This document shows, in pieces, positions 34,965 to 45,220 of a stretch of 64,000 bases of DNA (position 1 is the stretch's first letter; each line of letters starts with the position of its first letter). The stretch covers positions 82,302,543-82,366,542 of the forward strand of contig OX465281.1 in NCBI GenBank assembly GCA_949987705.1, given 5' to 3'. Position numbers and translations under genes: made by a program. The stretch comes from Thereva unica (Eukaryota > Arthropoda > Insecta > Diptera > Therevidae). The notes below the pieces were generated by a model that made no database searches, was not told where the DNA came from, and saw nothing but the letters and a program-made list of their open reading frames with translations.

Positions 34965-35432
34965 GGAGCGCGTTCAAAAACCTTACTATAGTAAACCACG
35001 AGGTAAGCTGTGGTTATGCTACATCACTTCACTTAACCACGAAAGTTTATGTTTAACTATGGAGGTTTTTGAACGCACCGTGGTTAACTACGTGGTAAAG
35101 AAAATTTAAAATTTTTTTCCATAAAATAGTGTCAGCTATTTGCCTCAATTATTTCCAATAATTATTTATTTAAAAGAATCTCACAAATCCCACTTTGATT
35201 TGTTCATTATTAACATTAAAACAAATGTCAAAAAATTGTTTTTATTCTTTTTCTTCTTAACTATCGCTAACCATGGTTAAAATTTAACTACACCATGGTT
35301 AACCACGGGAGTATTTGAACGCCAAAAAGTTATGCTCGTGGTTATGTTGTAGTTAACCACGGAGTTTTTGAACGAAAAAAATTTACCATAGTTAACCATG
35401 GTTAACCATAGTAAGGTTTTTGAACGCGCTCC
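34965..35432. mobile_element. TIR element with GTTAACCATGG repeats
   Basis: Ends GGAGCGCGTTCAAAAACCTT and AAGGTTTTTGAACGCGCTCC are exact inverted 20-mers and extend further. Inside, the segments GGTTTTTGAACGCAC, GGAGTATTTGAACGCC, GGAGTTTTTGAACG and AACCATGGTTAACC recur, so the ends have been duplicated internally. The target duplication is not clear. Confidence 0.75.
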
Positions 35433-35537
35433 AGATCACAAAAATCTTTTTTATCGACTCCAGTCGAGCTGCTTGCGTTTACATTTGTACTTGAACTACG
35501 CTTCAAGTAAGCTTCAAGCTGTCATGGAAACGCACTA

Positions 35538-36540
35538 AAAGAAAGATAAATTAACTTTATTCATTCGGCATGCGCGCATCCCTTCCCAAATGGTTTTGTT
35601 GAGTTTTTTCAGTGTTTGTTGCCGTTTTCACTAAAAAGAGGGGAAATGATAGAACATTATTTATAAAATTTGGCAACGAGGTGCGCAGAACTGCTCAAAT
35701 TTTTTGTGTCACGGGGTTTGAAAAATTCTATACATACGCTGGTTTTTTTAATTTTTGGACCTACATGATGTCGCTCAAATCAGCAATATTACCGACCTCG
35801 TTCGGATGCCGATCGTAACATATTATATTAGCGAAGTTATAATCTGCAAATATTTTCTTAGCATTCAGTTGAGTCGTTTTTGAAGTGAAACTGTAGAGTT
35901 ACTTTTTGTGAATTAACATAGTGGTCAGGCTGAGGGGAAGTACGCCAAATTAACTTTGGAGTTTTATTTAAAGCAAAAGCTGGCTCTGTAAGAAAAATTT
36001 GATTATGCCCTTATGACACTCGCTTTTTTTTCGGCTGATAAATCTGCTAGAAAAACTAATTTTGCGAAAAAGATAGAAATATTCTGCGAGAAAGAGACGC
36101 ATTGATTTATTATTTTTTGAAATATGTTTTAACAGTTATATCTCAATTGTTGTCTGTTATAACGTAAGTCATAACGTATTTAATATTTGAAAAAAAAGAA
36201 ACGGTCGAAAAATCAAGAAACGTCAAAAAATATTGAACTTTTTTTCAATATTTTCCAGCTGAACTTCCTTTTTTCCATTCAAATTTTGTCAAACATGCTC
36301 GATTCACCAGCTAAGCGTAAGCTGGGATTTTCGCGGGCATAGGTAGATTCGTAGTGTTTTAGGCACCAGCAGATTGGTTGCCTCAAACTGGTTGTGGTTT
36401 TATTTTTATATCGCTGACTTACATTTGTCAGAGTTATTTTTCTAGTTTACTTAATTTTTAATTCGCCCGTAGTCTGATGTTTTTGCGTGTTTCAAGTTTA
36501 CTATTTTTCATATATGTATATTTCGTTTGGCGGGAGTTTG
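35538..36540. other. No recognised gene
   Basis: AT-rich, nothing supported. Confidence 0.4.
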
Positions 36541-36559
36541 CTCGGTAGCTCTGCCGGTT

Positions 36560-37135
36560 TCATAATCCCTTCATTAGCTATTTTTCTTACCAATTCATTC
36601 GGAGGCATGATTGCGAAGTCTATTTTCCATTAGCTGGAGTATGTATATCAGGATTGGTGTAATTTTCGCCCATTCATATATTGGGTTGTTAGCATGCCAT
36701 TTATTTTCCGCTGAAATATAGAGGAAGGTACAGTGCCTAAGTGTTTTCCTTTCGAAAACCTGTAACTTATTCGCCACCGTTGTGAATATTGGACACCATA
36801 TGGAAAAGGCTTAAGTTAGTACTGGTCGTACTATTGTCTTATAGCGCAAGTTTTTAGTTTCTGTTGAAATCGTCTTAGATTCCATTAACGGCTTTAGGTT
36901 TGTACGGGCGTTTATCAGTTTGAGTCTTACGTGTGGGTTCCACATGAATCTGTGATGCATCTGGACTCCCAGGTACTTCATAAAATAACTGTGTGACCAT
37001 TAATGATTATTTTTCAGAGTTTTGATTACCGTTGCGCGTTTCTATGTCCTTTACCTGAGAGATTCCTGAAGCAGGTTATTAAACTTTTCCCTGATTAATT
37101 TCTACGTTCCATATACCTAGGTTATCTATTAGTTT
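36560..37135 (-). pseudogene. LINE RT relic, C-terminal part
   Basis: The minus strand reads KYLGVQMHHRFMWNPHVRLK, then LKPLMESKTISTETKNLRYK, then KLQVFERKTLRHCTF and NPIYEWAKITPILIYI. This is the region after the RT core in jockey/LOA-type ORF2 (YLGV, then the thumb, then RKxLRxC). It continues, 5' on this strand, at 37720-37626 and then at 48125-47983 beyond the LTR retrotransposon. Confidence 0.7.
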
Positions 37136-37625
37136 TAGTGACGAGCAAACGCAAGAACAAGACAAGACTAATCTAGTCTTGTTCTTGTTCAGTCTGTCTT
37201 GTTTTTGTTGTTGGGAGCATAACTAAGTCTTGTTCTTGTTTTTGTTCTTGCAAAATGTGCAGGAACAAGACAAGACTGCAAGAACAAGACTATTTTTGCT
37301 CATCACAGCGCACAATTCATGCAGTCATTATGTACTTATGTACAATTGCTTTTACTATTATCATACTAAAAAGTAAATATACACACATGTATTTATATCA
37401 AAATTACTTGAACATTAGAATCAATTTTATATTTTTTGTTTTTAAAAGAATGAATTTAGGTGAACATTTTGCAAGAATCTTGCTAAAGTCTTGCTCTGCG
37501 TCTTGTTCTTGAACAGTTAATCTTGTTCTTGTACTTGCAAGCATAACTAAGTCTTGTTCTTGTTCTTGCAAAAGGTGCAAGAGCAAGACAAGACTGCAAG
37601 AACCAGACCATTTTTGCTCATCACT
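37136..37625. mobile_element. TIR element rich in TCTTGTTCTTG repeats
   Basis: Ends AGTGACGAGCAAA and, inward from the right, AGTGATGAGCAAA. The interior is packed with TCTTGTTCTTG and CAAGAACAAGA units in both orientations, including CAAGAACAAGACAAGACT near the left end, TGCAGGAACAAGACAAGACT near 37258 and TGCAAGAGCAAGACAAGACT near 37577. It interrupts the old LINE relic. No target duplication is clear. Confidence 0.7.
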
Positions 37626-37720
37626 AATTATTTTGTTGACGTGTGTTTGGAGTTCTTCTGTGGTTTTAATAGGTAAGACTTGTATTCCAAACAAGTGTAT
37701 CGTCAGCGTATTATAGGCAA
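37626..37720 (-). pseudogene. LINE RT relic, YADD segment
   Basis: The minus strand reads YADDTLVWN at 37710-37684, the catalytic box of a reverse transcriptase, followed after a stop or frame change by KTTEELQTHVNKI. It is continuous with 48125-47983 once the LTR element and one GCAA are removed. Confidence 0.7.
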
Positions 37721-39629
37721 TGTAACGGCGGACTTACCCCCCCGGATAGAAATCTGGCATATAGCAACTTTTCAGGCAATATTCTTTTGAAAATACTGAG
37801 TTAGGTAGAAAAGTAATTTTTTGAGAAATTCAAGGATTTTTTTTGGGAAAAGGGAGGCCTGGGGAAAACAAAAAAGAAGAAAGGGGGAGTTTTTTGAGAA
37901 AAAAATGAAAAAAAGGCAGTCTCGGTCGGGAGGTGTTGTGAACCAGTTACGAACAATAAAAAACCAAAAAAAAATTAAGGACTAAAGCTATTTTTGTTGA
38001 GCAGTCTGTATTTTTTTGTGTGCCGAAAAGTTCGGGAAACTGTTAATTCAAAAAAATAATTGCCGTGTTTGGAAATCCAACCGGAGACCCCAAACCAGAA
38101 TAAATTGAAGGACGATTAACTAGAAGGAAGAGCTGGACAAATCACCGAGATTCCAGGCCGCGGTGGAGACGGCAGCGATAGGTGTTTGCCAGTGGAGCGA
38201 CCAGAGATTCAGCAAGGTGTAGGTAGAAATTAGAAAAGGACCGAACAACTCCCCCATCAAGACACATAACTCATGAAGCCCGAAAAGTATTCTCGGCGAG
38301 GATGTAGGAAGTCGACAACCCAAAAATAGCAACGAGGAGGAGGATGAAGCCTTGAAGAGTTAACAGAATATGGTTTCAGGTAAGTATCTACATTAGAGAT
38401 AAGGTTGTGCAATAAGTATATACAAAAAGGATACCTAGTGCGATCGCACTGCACCCCGAGGTCCCAAATTACTGGACCCCAAGCGAAATAGAAAATTAAA
38501 TTTTGGTTTTGGTTAAACCAGCTCGCAGGGCATCCGACTAAAGTTTTCATCGTACCGTTGTTGAAGGAGGAAAATCTCGGAAAGGCGAATCTCTGACGAA
38601 TTACCAATATAAAAGGATAAAAGCTGATTAAAATCAATAAAATTGTCTTGTTTTGGCTTAGAATAATTTTGATTAATATTTGAAATATTTACATATGAAG
38701 TTTGACACCAGGAAGTTTATTGATTTGTTTACTTTGTTTTACACTCTAATTTTTTAGATTTTTTTTATTGTCAAGTTTCTTTATTACAATATTTTACACT
38801 TGGTTGGTTGTGATTTAATAAGTATTAGTGGTAGTGATAGTGCACCAAGATTGCTTGGGCTGCTAACCGTTTGGTTTTGTTTGTAACGCACTGACTAGGT
38901 CGTAAAGGTTGTGATTGCTTGTCATAACACAGGTTCAAATAATTGGAACATCAAACGGACTGGTACCAGCGCGTTTAGGTATAGTAGTAACTAATTAATT
39001 ACAGGGAACAATTAATCCCGTTAGTATGTGGTCGTTACGACCTGGTCAAGCGACTTAGATATGGGTAGTATCGGTGTTATTTGATGTTTGTGAAAATCGT
39101 AATAGGTAACGTTCTTGATACATAATGGATAGTTATAGGTTTTCTTTGTACACTTGATGTTGTTTAATTTTTTATTGATTTGGGAATTGAGTTTGTTGTT
39201 CAATAGTGTTCAAATAGTTTTATCAATAAATGTAACTGTTATATTAATGAACTTGGTTGATGGTTATATTCTTGATTTCCTAATGATGGGCTAAAGCCAT
39301 ACTATTTTGGCTTAGCGGCGGTTCACTCTCTCCATGAATTCTAGTTTTCAGGCACCCTCCTTGCTCCAATATGTTATCGTCGTCTGCCCTGATGATGGGA
39401 GGACCTTCAATTACAGGTGAGTGGTGATGCACCGATGTAAGTGGTACCTCTGGAGTCCTGCCATCCCACGACCCCCCGACGAGCCAGCCCTTTTCTGGAG
39501 GCCCGGGGTACCGCCGATGTGTTGATTTACATCCTTTGATTTTGTTGTTGTTCAAAATTATTTAGTTTTTTTTGTATGCGGATCCGGGGTTGTCTTCTTC
39601 GGGCAAACCAACCCAGGGTTCACATTACA
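37721..39629 (+). repeat. 5' LTR
   Basis: 1909 bp, starts TGTAACGGCG and ends ACATTACA (TG...CA). It contains TATAAAAG at 38608-38615 followed by AATAAA at 38636-38641, and a later AATAAA at 39225-39230. These are candidate promoter and polyadenylation signals, not proven. The length is unusually large for an LTR. Small frames inside occur in both LTRs and are not supported as genes. Confidence 0.95.
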
Positions 39630-39631
39630 AA

Positions 39632-39649
39632 TGGCGCCCAACGCGGGCT
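39632..39649 (+). promoter_or_regulatory. Primer-binding site, tRNA-Lys type
   Basis: TGGCGCCCAACGCGGGCT starts two bases after the 5' LTR. TGG matches the CCA end of a tRNA, and the first 12 bases match the complement of the tRNA-Lys 3' end used by gypsy and other elements. It primes minus-strand DNA synthesis. Confidence 0.85.
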
Positions 39650-40849
39650 ATTATGCCGTTACCAGTCCTGCACGGACAACATTTTGAGTTTAAAGTTATC
39701 GGGATTTTTTTGGTAGGTCCGGCTTACCACGTATGTCTTCACGGCTGAATTTTTTTTGATTAGATGGAAGTGCATCACCACTACGTATTTGGCTCGTCGG
39801 GGCTAAGGCAGTACCGCGAAGCTTTAGTCCCTACCTTTTCCGTCTAAATTATGAATTTATTTTACTTTGTTTTCACCTTTCGGCTAATCTCGACCGCGGT
39901 AGCTTCTTCCACTTTTGGTTTTTTCTGACTTCGAGCCCTGTCCTCACCTACCTGTCTTGCTAACAAGTGGGATATCGCTTGGCTATGCGGGAAGATGAGG
40001 TCAGCGGTGATTGAACACCCAGCTTTTAGTTCGGCGTCTCTGGTATCAGACGTGATATCGCCTCCCACTGCGTCGGACTGGGGTCAGGGTTATCTCTCAA
40101 CTATTATTTTGGTTTTTATTTAATTTTTTTTGCCTGGCGGGTTTTGGGGATGTTCCGCTGGCTCCGTCTGGCTAACAGGCGCCATCGCCTGGCACTGCGC
40201 CCAGTGGAACCTTCCTGCAACTCATTCGGACCTTATTTAACGTTTTTTCCGTTTCATTTCTGTTCTGCTGATCCATCCTTCCTGAAGTCATGCAGGGTTG
40301 CGCCTCAGTCGTGGATGGACAGCGGATAGATTTCCAAATTCTTTTTATTTTGGGAAGAAGCTTCCTTTACGAACCTGTATGTGGGGGTCCCTTGATAGGC
40401 AACGTGGAGTGCTGGGCATGGGACTGGGTCTCTTTTGGGGAGGATGGTGCTACTTCTTCTGGCCCCATCCTCCTCGTTGAGCCCTTGTTTGAGAATGAGT
40501 GGGGCGGGTGAAATCGTACCGCTGCAGCTATATTATGTCAGGAAGGTTAATTTGCTAATAGTAGCACAACTACAGAAATAGGAAGAGATAAATAGTATAT
40601 AGTAGAATTTAATTTGATTGGATTTTAACTTAATTCACGTACTTAGGCGACAGTTTACGGGATTAAGTTTATTGTTTTTGAGAGAAAGCAACTTCGATAG
40701 CGTACTATTAATTTAAAAATTTTATTCCCAATTTTATTCTTGATTATTAGGTTTAGATATTTTGTTGGTTTTTGGTAATTTTGCTGATAGCGTGGTGACG
40801 GATAATATTCGTTTGTATAATTTTTGGTAAGATTTTGAACACTTTCAAA
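39650..40849 (+). other. Long untranslated leader of the LTR element
   Basis: About 1.2 kb between the primer site and gag. It has several upstream ATGs and no conserved frame. It presumably includes the packaging signal, which I cannot locate. Confidence 0.6.
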
Positions 40850-41941
40850 ATGCCAACCTTAAGAGGGGGAAAGGATACTTCCACGGGGGCGGCATTAGAC
40901 GAAGGTGGAGATGGGACTAGTTCCACGATTCGTCAAGGCGATGGAAACCCGGAAGACTCAGCCCCTTCGGTACTCGAACAAATAGCCAAATTACAGAGTG
41001 AATTGGAACAATTACTAACGCTACAAACAAGTCGGTCGACGCCCGATCCAGTTCAGGCCATACAAGTGTCACCTGCCATGCCTAGGGAAGCGTCTAGGCG
41101 ACGTTCGCCAGTGCCTGGATGGAACATTAAGTTTTCGGGACAGGTCGGCGATTTATCAGCTGAAGATTTTTTGTACCGGCTGGAATTAAAAGCCAAGGAT
41201 GAGTTGGTTAGTCAGTCGGAACTAAGCAAAAATGTGTCTACTTTGCTTACGGGGCAGGCTGACGAATGGTATTGGAACCAATTTCGGCGACAAGTGGCTG
41301 ATCCAGAGTGGGAAGATTTCAGGGCTCACTTGCTATTACAATTTAGATGCAGGGATACCGACTTTCAAGTGATTAAACTTATGCTAGAACTTAAGCAAAA
41401 TCACGATACCTTTGATGAGTACGTTTCCAAGATGACCACTCTATTTAACAAGCTGTCCAACCCCATGTCCGAGGTTGACTTGGTGGATATAGTGATACAA
41501 AACTTAAATTCATCTTTGGGATCGGTGGTAATTGGGCAGAAAATTACGGACATGCGTCAGCTGCGAGAGGTATGTGTCAGGGCAGAACGGTGGCAAGCCA
41601 TGAAGAGGCAGGAAAGGAAACCCACCCTAAAAGTTCATGAAGTTGATACGACATACCTAAACTCCGAGCCGCAATTAGACAACGATTCTCAATTAGATCA
41701 TAACACGGACTCTCTCGTCGTTCATGAAGTCAACGTTACCAATTCTACCCCTAGACAACGACTCTTGCCTTGTTGGAATTGTCGGCAACCGGGACATCCT
41801 TTCATGGACTGCCCCTCGGCGACGCGTAACCAGTTTTGTTACCGGTGTGGTAGGCCAGGAGTAGTTACACCCAGATGTCCAATATGTCAGGGAAACCGGA
41901 TACAGGGTGCGAGGCCGAACGGGAGCCCGCGCTCGAACTAG
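40850..41941 (+). CDS. gag: Gag polyprotein
   Basis: 363 residues from the first ATG at 40850. A frame extension upstream to 40835 begins with TTG and is not used. An acidic Ser/Gly-rich N-terminus and a short coiled coil (VLEQIAKLQSELEQLLTLQ) are followed by a retrotransposon gag domain (WNIKFSGQ, DFLYRLELKAKDEL, LTGQADEWYWNQF, EDFRAHLLLQFR, DTFDEYVSKMTTLFNKLSNP). The C-terminal nucleocapsid has one intact knuckle CWNCRQPGHPFMDC (CX2CX4HX4C). A second, CYRCGRPGVVTPRC, has Val in place of His. It forms the particle and binds the element RNA. Its end overlaps pol by 67 bases in the -1 frame. Confidence 0.9.
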   Translation: MPTLRGGKDTSTGAALDEGGDGTSSTIRQGDGNPEDSAPSVLEQIAKLQSELEQLLTLQTSRSTPDPVQAIQVSPAMPREASRRRSPVPGWNIKFSGQVGDLSAEDFLYRLELKAKDELVSQSELSKNVSTLLTGQADEWYWNQFRRQVADPEWEDFRAHLLLQFRCRDTDFQVIKLMLELKQNHDTFDEYVSKMTTLFNKLSNPMSEVDLVDIVIQNLNSSLGSVVIGQKITDMRQLREVCVRAERWQAMKRQERKPTLKVHEVDTTYLNSEPQLDNDSQLDHNTDSLVVHEVNVTNSTPRQRLLPCWNCRQPGHPFMDCPSATRNQFCYRCGRPGVVTPRCPICQGNRIQGARPNGSPRSN

Positions 41942-44900
41942 CTTTACCCGTAACTTCAACGGACTTACTTTATCCCAATACGTCAATTCTAACTGACTAT
42001 ACGTCACCCGAGGTTCTTCCATCTTTTCCCTCCGAAGAGGTTAAACTTTCCTTTCTATCCCGTTGGAAGAACTATGTCTCCGCTCGTAACCGCATCTTTT
42101 CGGAGCCTCCACAGGTGGACTCCATTCACACTCCTCCCAAAATTAGGATGCGAGCAAAGGAGAAGCGACACCTTTCGCAGAAAGTTATTTCTGCAATCGT
42201 CTCTGACTTGTCAGATAACCGTCCTTTTGTAAATATCACATTATGTAACGAAGAGATGAAAGGTTTATTGGACAGTGGTGCCAACGTTAGCTGTCTGGGA
42301 AGGGATGCCGAATCCTTTCTGGAAGATCATCCCGAAGTTACAGTCTACTCTTTGCAGACTTGTGTGCAAACTGCTGACGGGGCTCCACAGAGAATCAAAG
42401 GTTATATCAAGGCTCCAGTCTCCTTCGGAGGCCAGACCCACGAAGTAACCATCTATGTGGCGCCCAGTCTCAGACAGAGGCTGTATCTCGGAATGGATTT
42501 TTGGGATCTTTTTGGTATCGCTCCTCAGTTAGTCTGCGAGATAAAGGCTCCTTCCGCACCTGCGAGAATGCACGACTTAACGTCCTTGCAATGCGAACGG
42601 TTGGAGCGTGTTAAGGCCAGGTTTCCCTCTTTCGAAGTCTTAGGACTGGGAAAGACTAACCTCGAAGAACACATCATCGACACTGGTGACTCAGTTCCTA
42701 TTAAACAGAGGCATTATCCGGTTTCACCCGCTGTACAACAACTGATGTATGGCGAGTTGGACAGGATGCTGGCTCTGGGGGTGATTGAGCCATCAAACAG
42801 TCCCTGGAATTCTCCAGTGGTGTTAGTTCGGAAACCAGGTAAGGTCCGCCTGTGCCTTGACTCTCGCAAGGTAAACAGTGTCACTGTTAAAGACGCCTAC
42901 CCTCTCCCACATATAGATGGACTTCTTGGTCGTCTGCAAGATACCAAGTTCATTACAAGTTTGGATCTGAAGGACGCCTTCTGGCAAATCCCTCTTGAGA
43001 TGAAGTCGCGAGAGAGGACCGCTTTCACTGTCCCAGGTCTTCCGCTGTACCAGTTCACAGTCATCCCTTTCGGCTTATGCAATGCCCCGCAGCGCATGTG
43101 TCGCTTGATGGACAAAACCATCCCGGGCCATTTACGTGAGAACGTCTTTGTTTATCTGGACGACCTTCTTATAGTTTCACCTGATTTTGACTCCCACTTG
43201 CAACTTCTGGACGAAGTCGCCAGCTGTCTCCGTCGTGCTGGACTAACACTCAATTTGGCTAAGAGCAAATTTTGCGTGACTGAAGTCAAGTATCTCGGCT
43301 TCATAATTGGTGATGGGACTCTGAAAACAGATCCTAGCAAGGTGACGGCCATCACGGAATTCCCGACTCCGAAGTCTCATAAGCAGACCCGGAGGTTCTT
43401 GGGTATGACCGGATGGTATCAGCGTTTCATACCCAATTATGCTAGCGTGGCTTCTCCAATCACGGATTGTTTGAAGTCTAAAACTTTTAGCTGGAATGAT
43501 GAGGCTCAGCAGTCGTTCGAGACTTTAAAAGAGCTGATGACTAAAGCTCCTCTATTAGTAACTCCAGATTTCTCTAGGCCTTTCTTCATTCAGTGCGATG
43601 CCAGCAGGACTGGTGTAGGTAGTGTGCTCTTTCAAAAGGACATGGATGGAGGAGAACATCCGATTGCTTATATGTCCAAAAAGTTGAATGGGGCACAACG
43701 GAACTACACCATCACTGAGCTTGAATGCTACGCAGCCGTACTGAGTGTAAAAAAGTTTCGAGCTTATGTGGAGGGTCAGGCTTTCACGATCATTACTGAT
43801 CATGCAAGTTTGAAATGGCTTATGAGCCAGAAGGAGCTCAACGGCAGATTAGCAAGGTGGAGTTTAAAGCTTCAGGGGTTCGATTTCAAAATCGAACACC
43901 GCAAAGGCAGTCAAAATGTAGTCCCTGATGCCTTATCGCGCCTGCACGGCGTCGACGAATTGTCTGTTTGTCAAGATGTGGACTTGGACTCCCCGTCCTT
44001 CAAATCCCCTGAATATGTACAACTGGGTGAACAGATCCTGAAATGCTCGCCGCGGCTGCCAGACTTGCGTGTCGCGGATGGGTATGTTTTCCATCGCACA
44101 TTCCCACGTACAGGAGACCCTGTTGCTGACGATCTTGCATGGAAGTTATGGGTTCCCCAGGAATTAACAATCCCTCTCATCGAATCGGCCCACTTGCCTC
44201 CTCAATCAGCTCATAGCGGGGTAGCGAAAACGTTGGCCAAGCTACGAACGAAGTATTTCTGGCCTGGCATGGCAATTCAGGTTAGAGCATATGTTTCTAA
44301 ATGCGAGATCTGCAAAACAGCTAAAGCGCCAAACCATGTCCTAAGACCACCTATGGGTGACCAGATGAAAATTTCGAAACCCTTCCAATTCTTATATGTG
44401 GACTTCATGGGCCCATATCCGCGAACTAGGAAAGGCCACACAGCCATATTTGTGGTATTAGACGGATTTAGCAAATTCAGCTTTCTCCATCCGGTGAAGG
44501 CTGAAACAGCCAGTTCCGCCATAGACTTCCTGGAACACCACATATTCCATACTTTCGGAGTTCCCGAGGTGGTGTTCTCGGATAATGGACGGCCGTTCGT
44601 GTCGAAAGAATTTGCTAGACTGATGAACGAGTACGGTGTGAAACATTTACGGACTGCCGTGTACTCACCGCATCCTAATGCCTCAGAACGTGTTAATAGG
44701 TCAGTCCTGGCTGCCATCCGATCCTACCTTAAAGAAGACCACCGCGATTGGGACAAACATTTAACAGACATTGAGTGCGCCTTTCGCAGCTCCCACCGTG
44801 TATCAATTGGCATATCTCCGTATCAATCCCTCTTTGGGTATCATATGATCTTACACGGATCAGCTTATCCAATTCTGGAAAAGTTGCGAGCTCTTCAGGA

Positions 44901-45018
44901 TGGAGATATAGCTGTTGTGGCCGCAACAGACCGACAACAACTAATTCGCGAGCGGGTGGAACAGAACCTCTCAGCAGCATACGCCAGGCATAAAAAAACC
45001 TTACAACCTGCGTTGTAA
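41875..45018 (+). CDS. pol: Pol polyprotein: protease, RT, RNase H, integrase
   Basis: Open for 1047 residues from 41875. That ATG is incidental, since entry is by -1 frameshift at 41890. Protease: LLDSGANVSC (D133). RT: GVIEPSNSPWNSPVVLVRK, TSLDLKDAFWQIPL, FTVIPFGLCNAPQ, YLDD at 427-430. RNase H: IQCDASRTGVG (D575), TELECYA, ITDHASLKWL. Integrase: HHCC finger with H near residue 776 and CEIC, then D843 (YVDFMGP), D903 (SDNGRPF) and E938 (D-34-E spacing). The frame ends at 45018 shortly after an A-run at 44992-44998. A different frame continues with an integrase C-terminal module (FQPGQEVFRR, ARIVRKVGGSQYELED) to a TAG at 45218-45220, so the copy carries a one-base length change there. No chromodomain. 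Confidence 0.9.
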   Translation: MSNMSGKPDTGCEAEREPALELALPVTSTDLLYPNTSILTDYTSPEVLPSFPSEEVKLSFLSRWKNYVSARNRIFSEPPQVDSIHTPPKIRMRAKEKRHLSQKVISAIVSDLSDNRPFVNITLCNEEMKGLLDSGANVSCLGRDAESFLEDHPEVTVYSLQTCVQTADGAPQRIKGYIKAPVSFGGQTHEVTIYVAPSLRQRLYLGMDFWDLFGIAPQLVCEIKAPSAPARMHDLTSLQCERLERVKARFPSFEVLGLGKTNLEEHIIDTGDSVPIKQRHYPVSPAVQQLMYGELDRMLALGVIEPSNSPWNSPVVLVRKPGKVRLCLDSRKVNSVTVKDAYPLPHIDGLLGRLQDTKFITSLDLKDAFWQIPLEMKSRERTAFTVPGLPLYQFTVIPFGLCNAPQRMCRLMDKTIPGHLRENVFVYLDDLLIVSPDFDSHLQLLDEVASCLRRAGLTLNLAKSKFCVTEVKYLGFIIGDGTLKTDPSKVTAITEFPTPKSHKQTRRFLGMTGWYQRFIPNYASVASPITDCLKSKTFSWNDEAQQSFETLKELMTKAPLLVTPDFSRPFFIQCDASRTGVGSVLFQKDMDGGEHPIAYMSKKLNGAQRNYTITELECYAAVLSVKKFRAYVEGQAFTIITDHASLKWLMSQKELNGRLARWSLKLQGFDFKIEHRKGSQNVVPDALSRLHGVDELSVCQDVDLDSPSFKSPEYVQLGEQILKCSPRLPDLRVADGYVFHRTFPRTGDPVADDLAWKLWVPQELTIPLIESAHLPPQSAHSGVAKTLAKLRTKYFWPGMAIQVRAYVSKCEICKTAKAPNHVLRPPMGDQMKISKPFQFLYVDFMGPYPRTRKGHTAIFVVLDGFSKFSFLHPVKAETASSAIDFLEHHIFHTFGVPEVVFSDNGRPFVSKEFARLMNEYGVKHLRTAVYSPHPNASERVNRSVLAAIRSYLKEDHRDWDKHLTDIECAFRSSHRVSIGISPYQSLFGYHMILHGSAYPILEKLRALQDGDIAVVAATDRQQLIRERVEQNLSAAYARHKKTLQPAL
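41890..41896 (+). promoter_or_regulatory. -1 ribosomal frameshift site GGGAAAC
   Basis: In the gag frame the heptamer reads G GGA AAC, the canonical X XXY YYZ slippery arrangement. Pol is in the -1 frame and open across this point (GGG AAA). It lies 45 bases before the gag stop. GC-rich sequence follows (GGTGCGAGGCCG, CGGGAGCCCGCGC), which could fold, although I cannot model it. Confidence 0.85.
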
Positions 45019-45220
45019 TGTCGTCAGTTTTCAACCTGGTCAGGAAGTGTTCAGACGAACCTTCCCAATCAGTAACAAAGCAATGCGGTTTAGTGCCAAA
45101 TTGGCTGATAAGTTTGGTAAAGCACGAATAGTAAGAAAGGTTGGTGGTAGCCAATACGAACTGGAGGATATGCACGGCAAATCCATAGGTATTTATCACG
45201 CTAAGGACATACATAGGTAG
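45019..45220 (+). pseudogene. Displaced integrase C-terminal module
   Basis: Reads in another frame than the main pol frame. It contains FQPGQEVFRRTFP, NKAMRFSAKLADKFGKARIV and GGSQYELED, the beta-strand C-terminal module that follows the integrase core in gypsy-type elements (GPY/F-like position). It is separated from the core by the length change in the A-run at 44992-44998. Confidence 0.75.

Larger units (their letters stand above)
34421..35537. mobile_element. TIR element with two nested elements
   Basis: Outer ends TACTACGTTTATATGACAGCTTG and, inward from the right, TAGTGCGTTTCCATGACAGCTTG. The subterminal region is rich in CTCGAG and CAAGCTT motifs. It holds a hAT-like MITE (34641-34880) and a second TIR element (34965-35432). 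Confidence 0.6.

Noticed and set aside
37136..37625. CRISPR-like spaced repeats of CAAGAACAAGA
   Set aside because: The repeats are in both orientations with irregular spacing inside a TIR element in eukaryotic DNA.
38120..39555. Minus-strand frames of 60-126 residues in the 5' LTR, repeated in the 3' LTR
   Set aside because: They are present twice only because the LTRs are duplicates. They show no domain, and the frames differ between LTRs through small indels.
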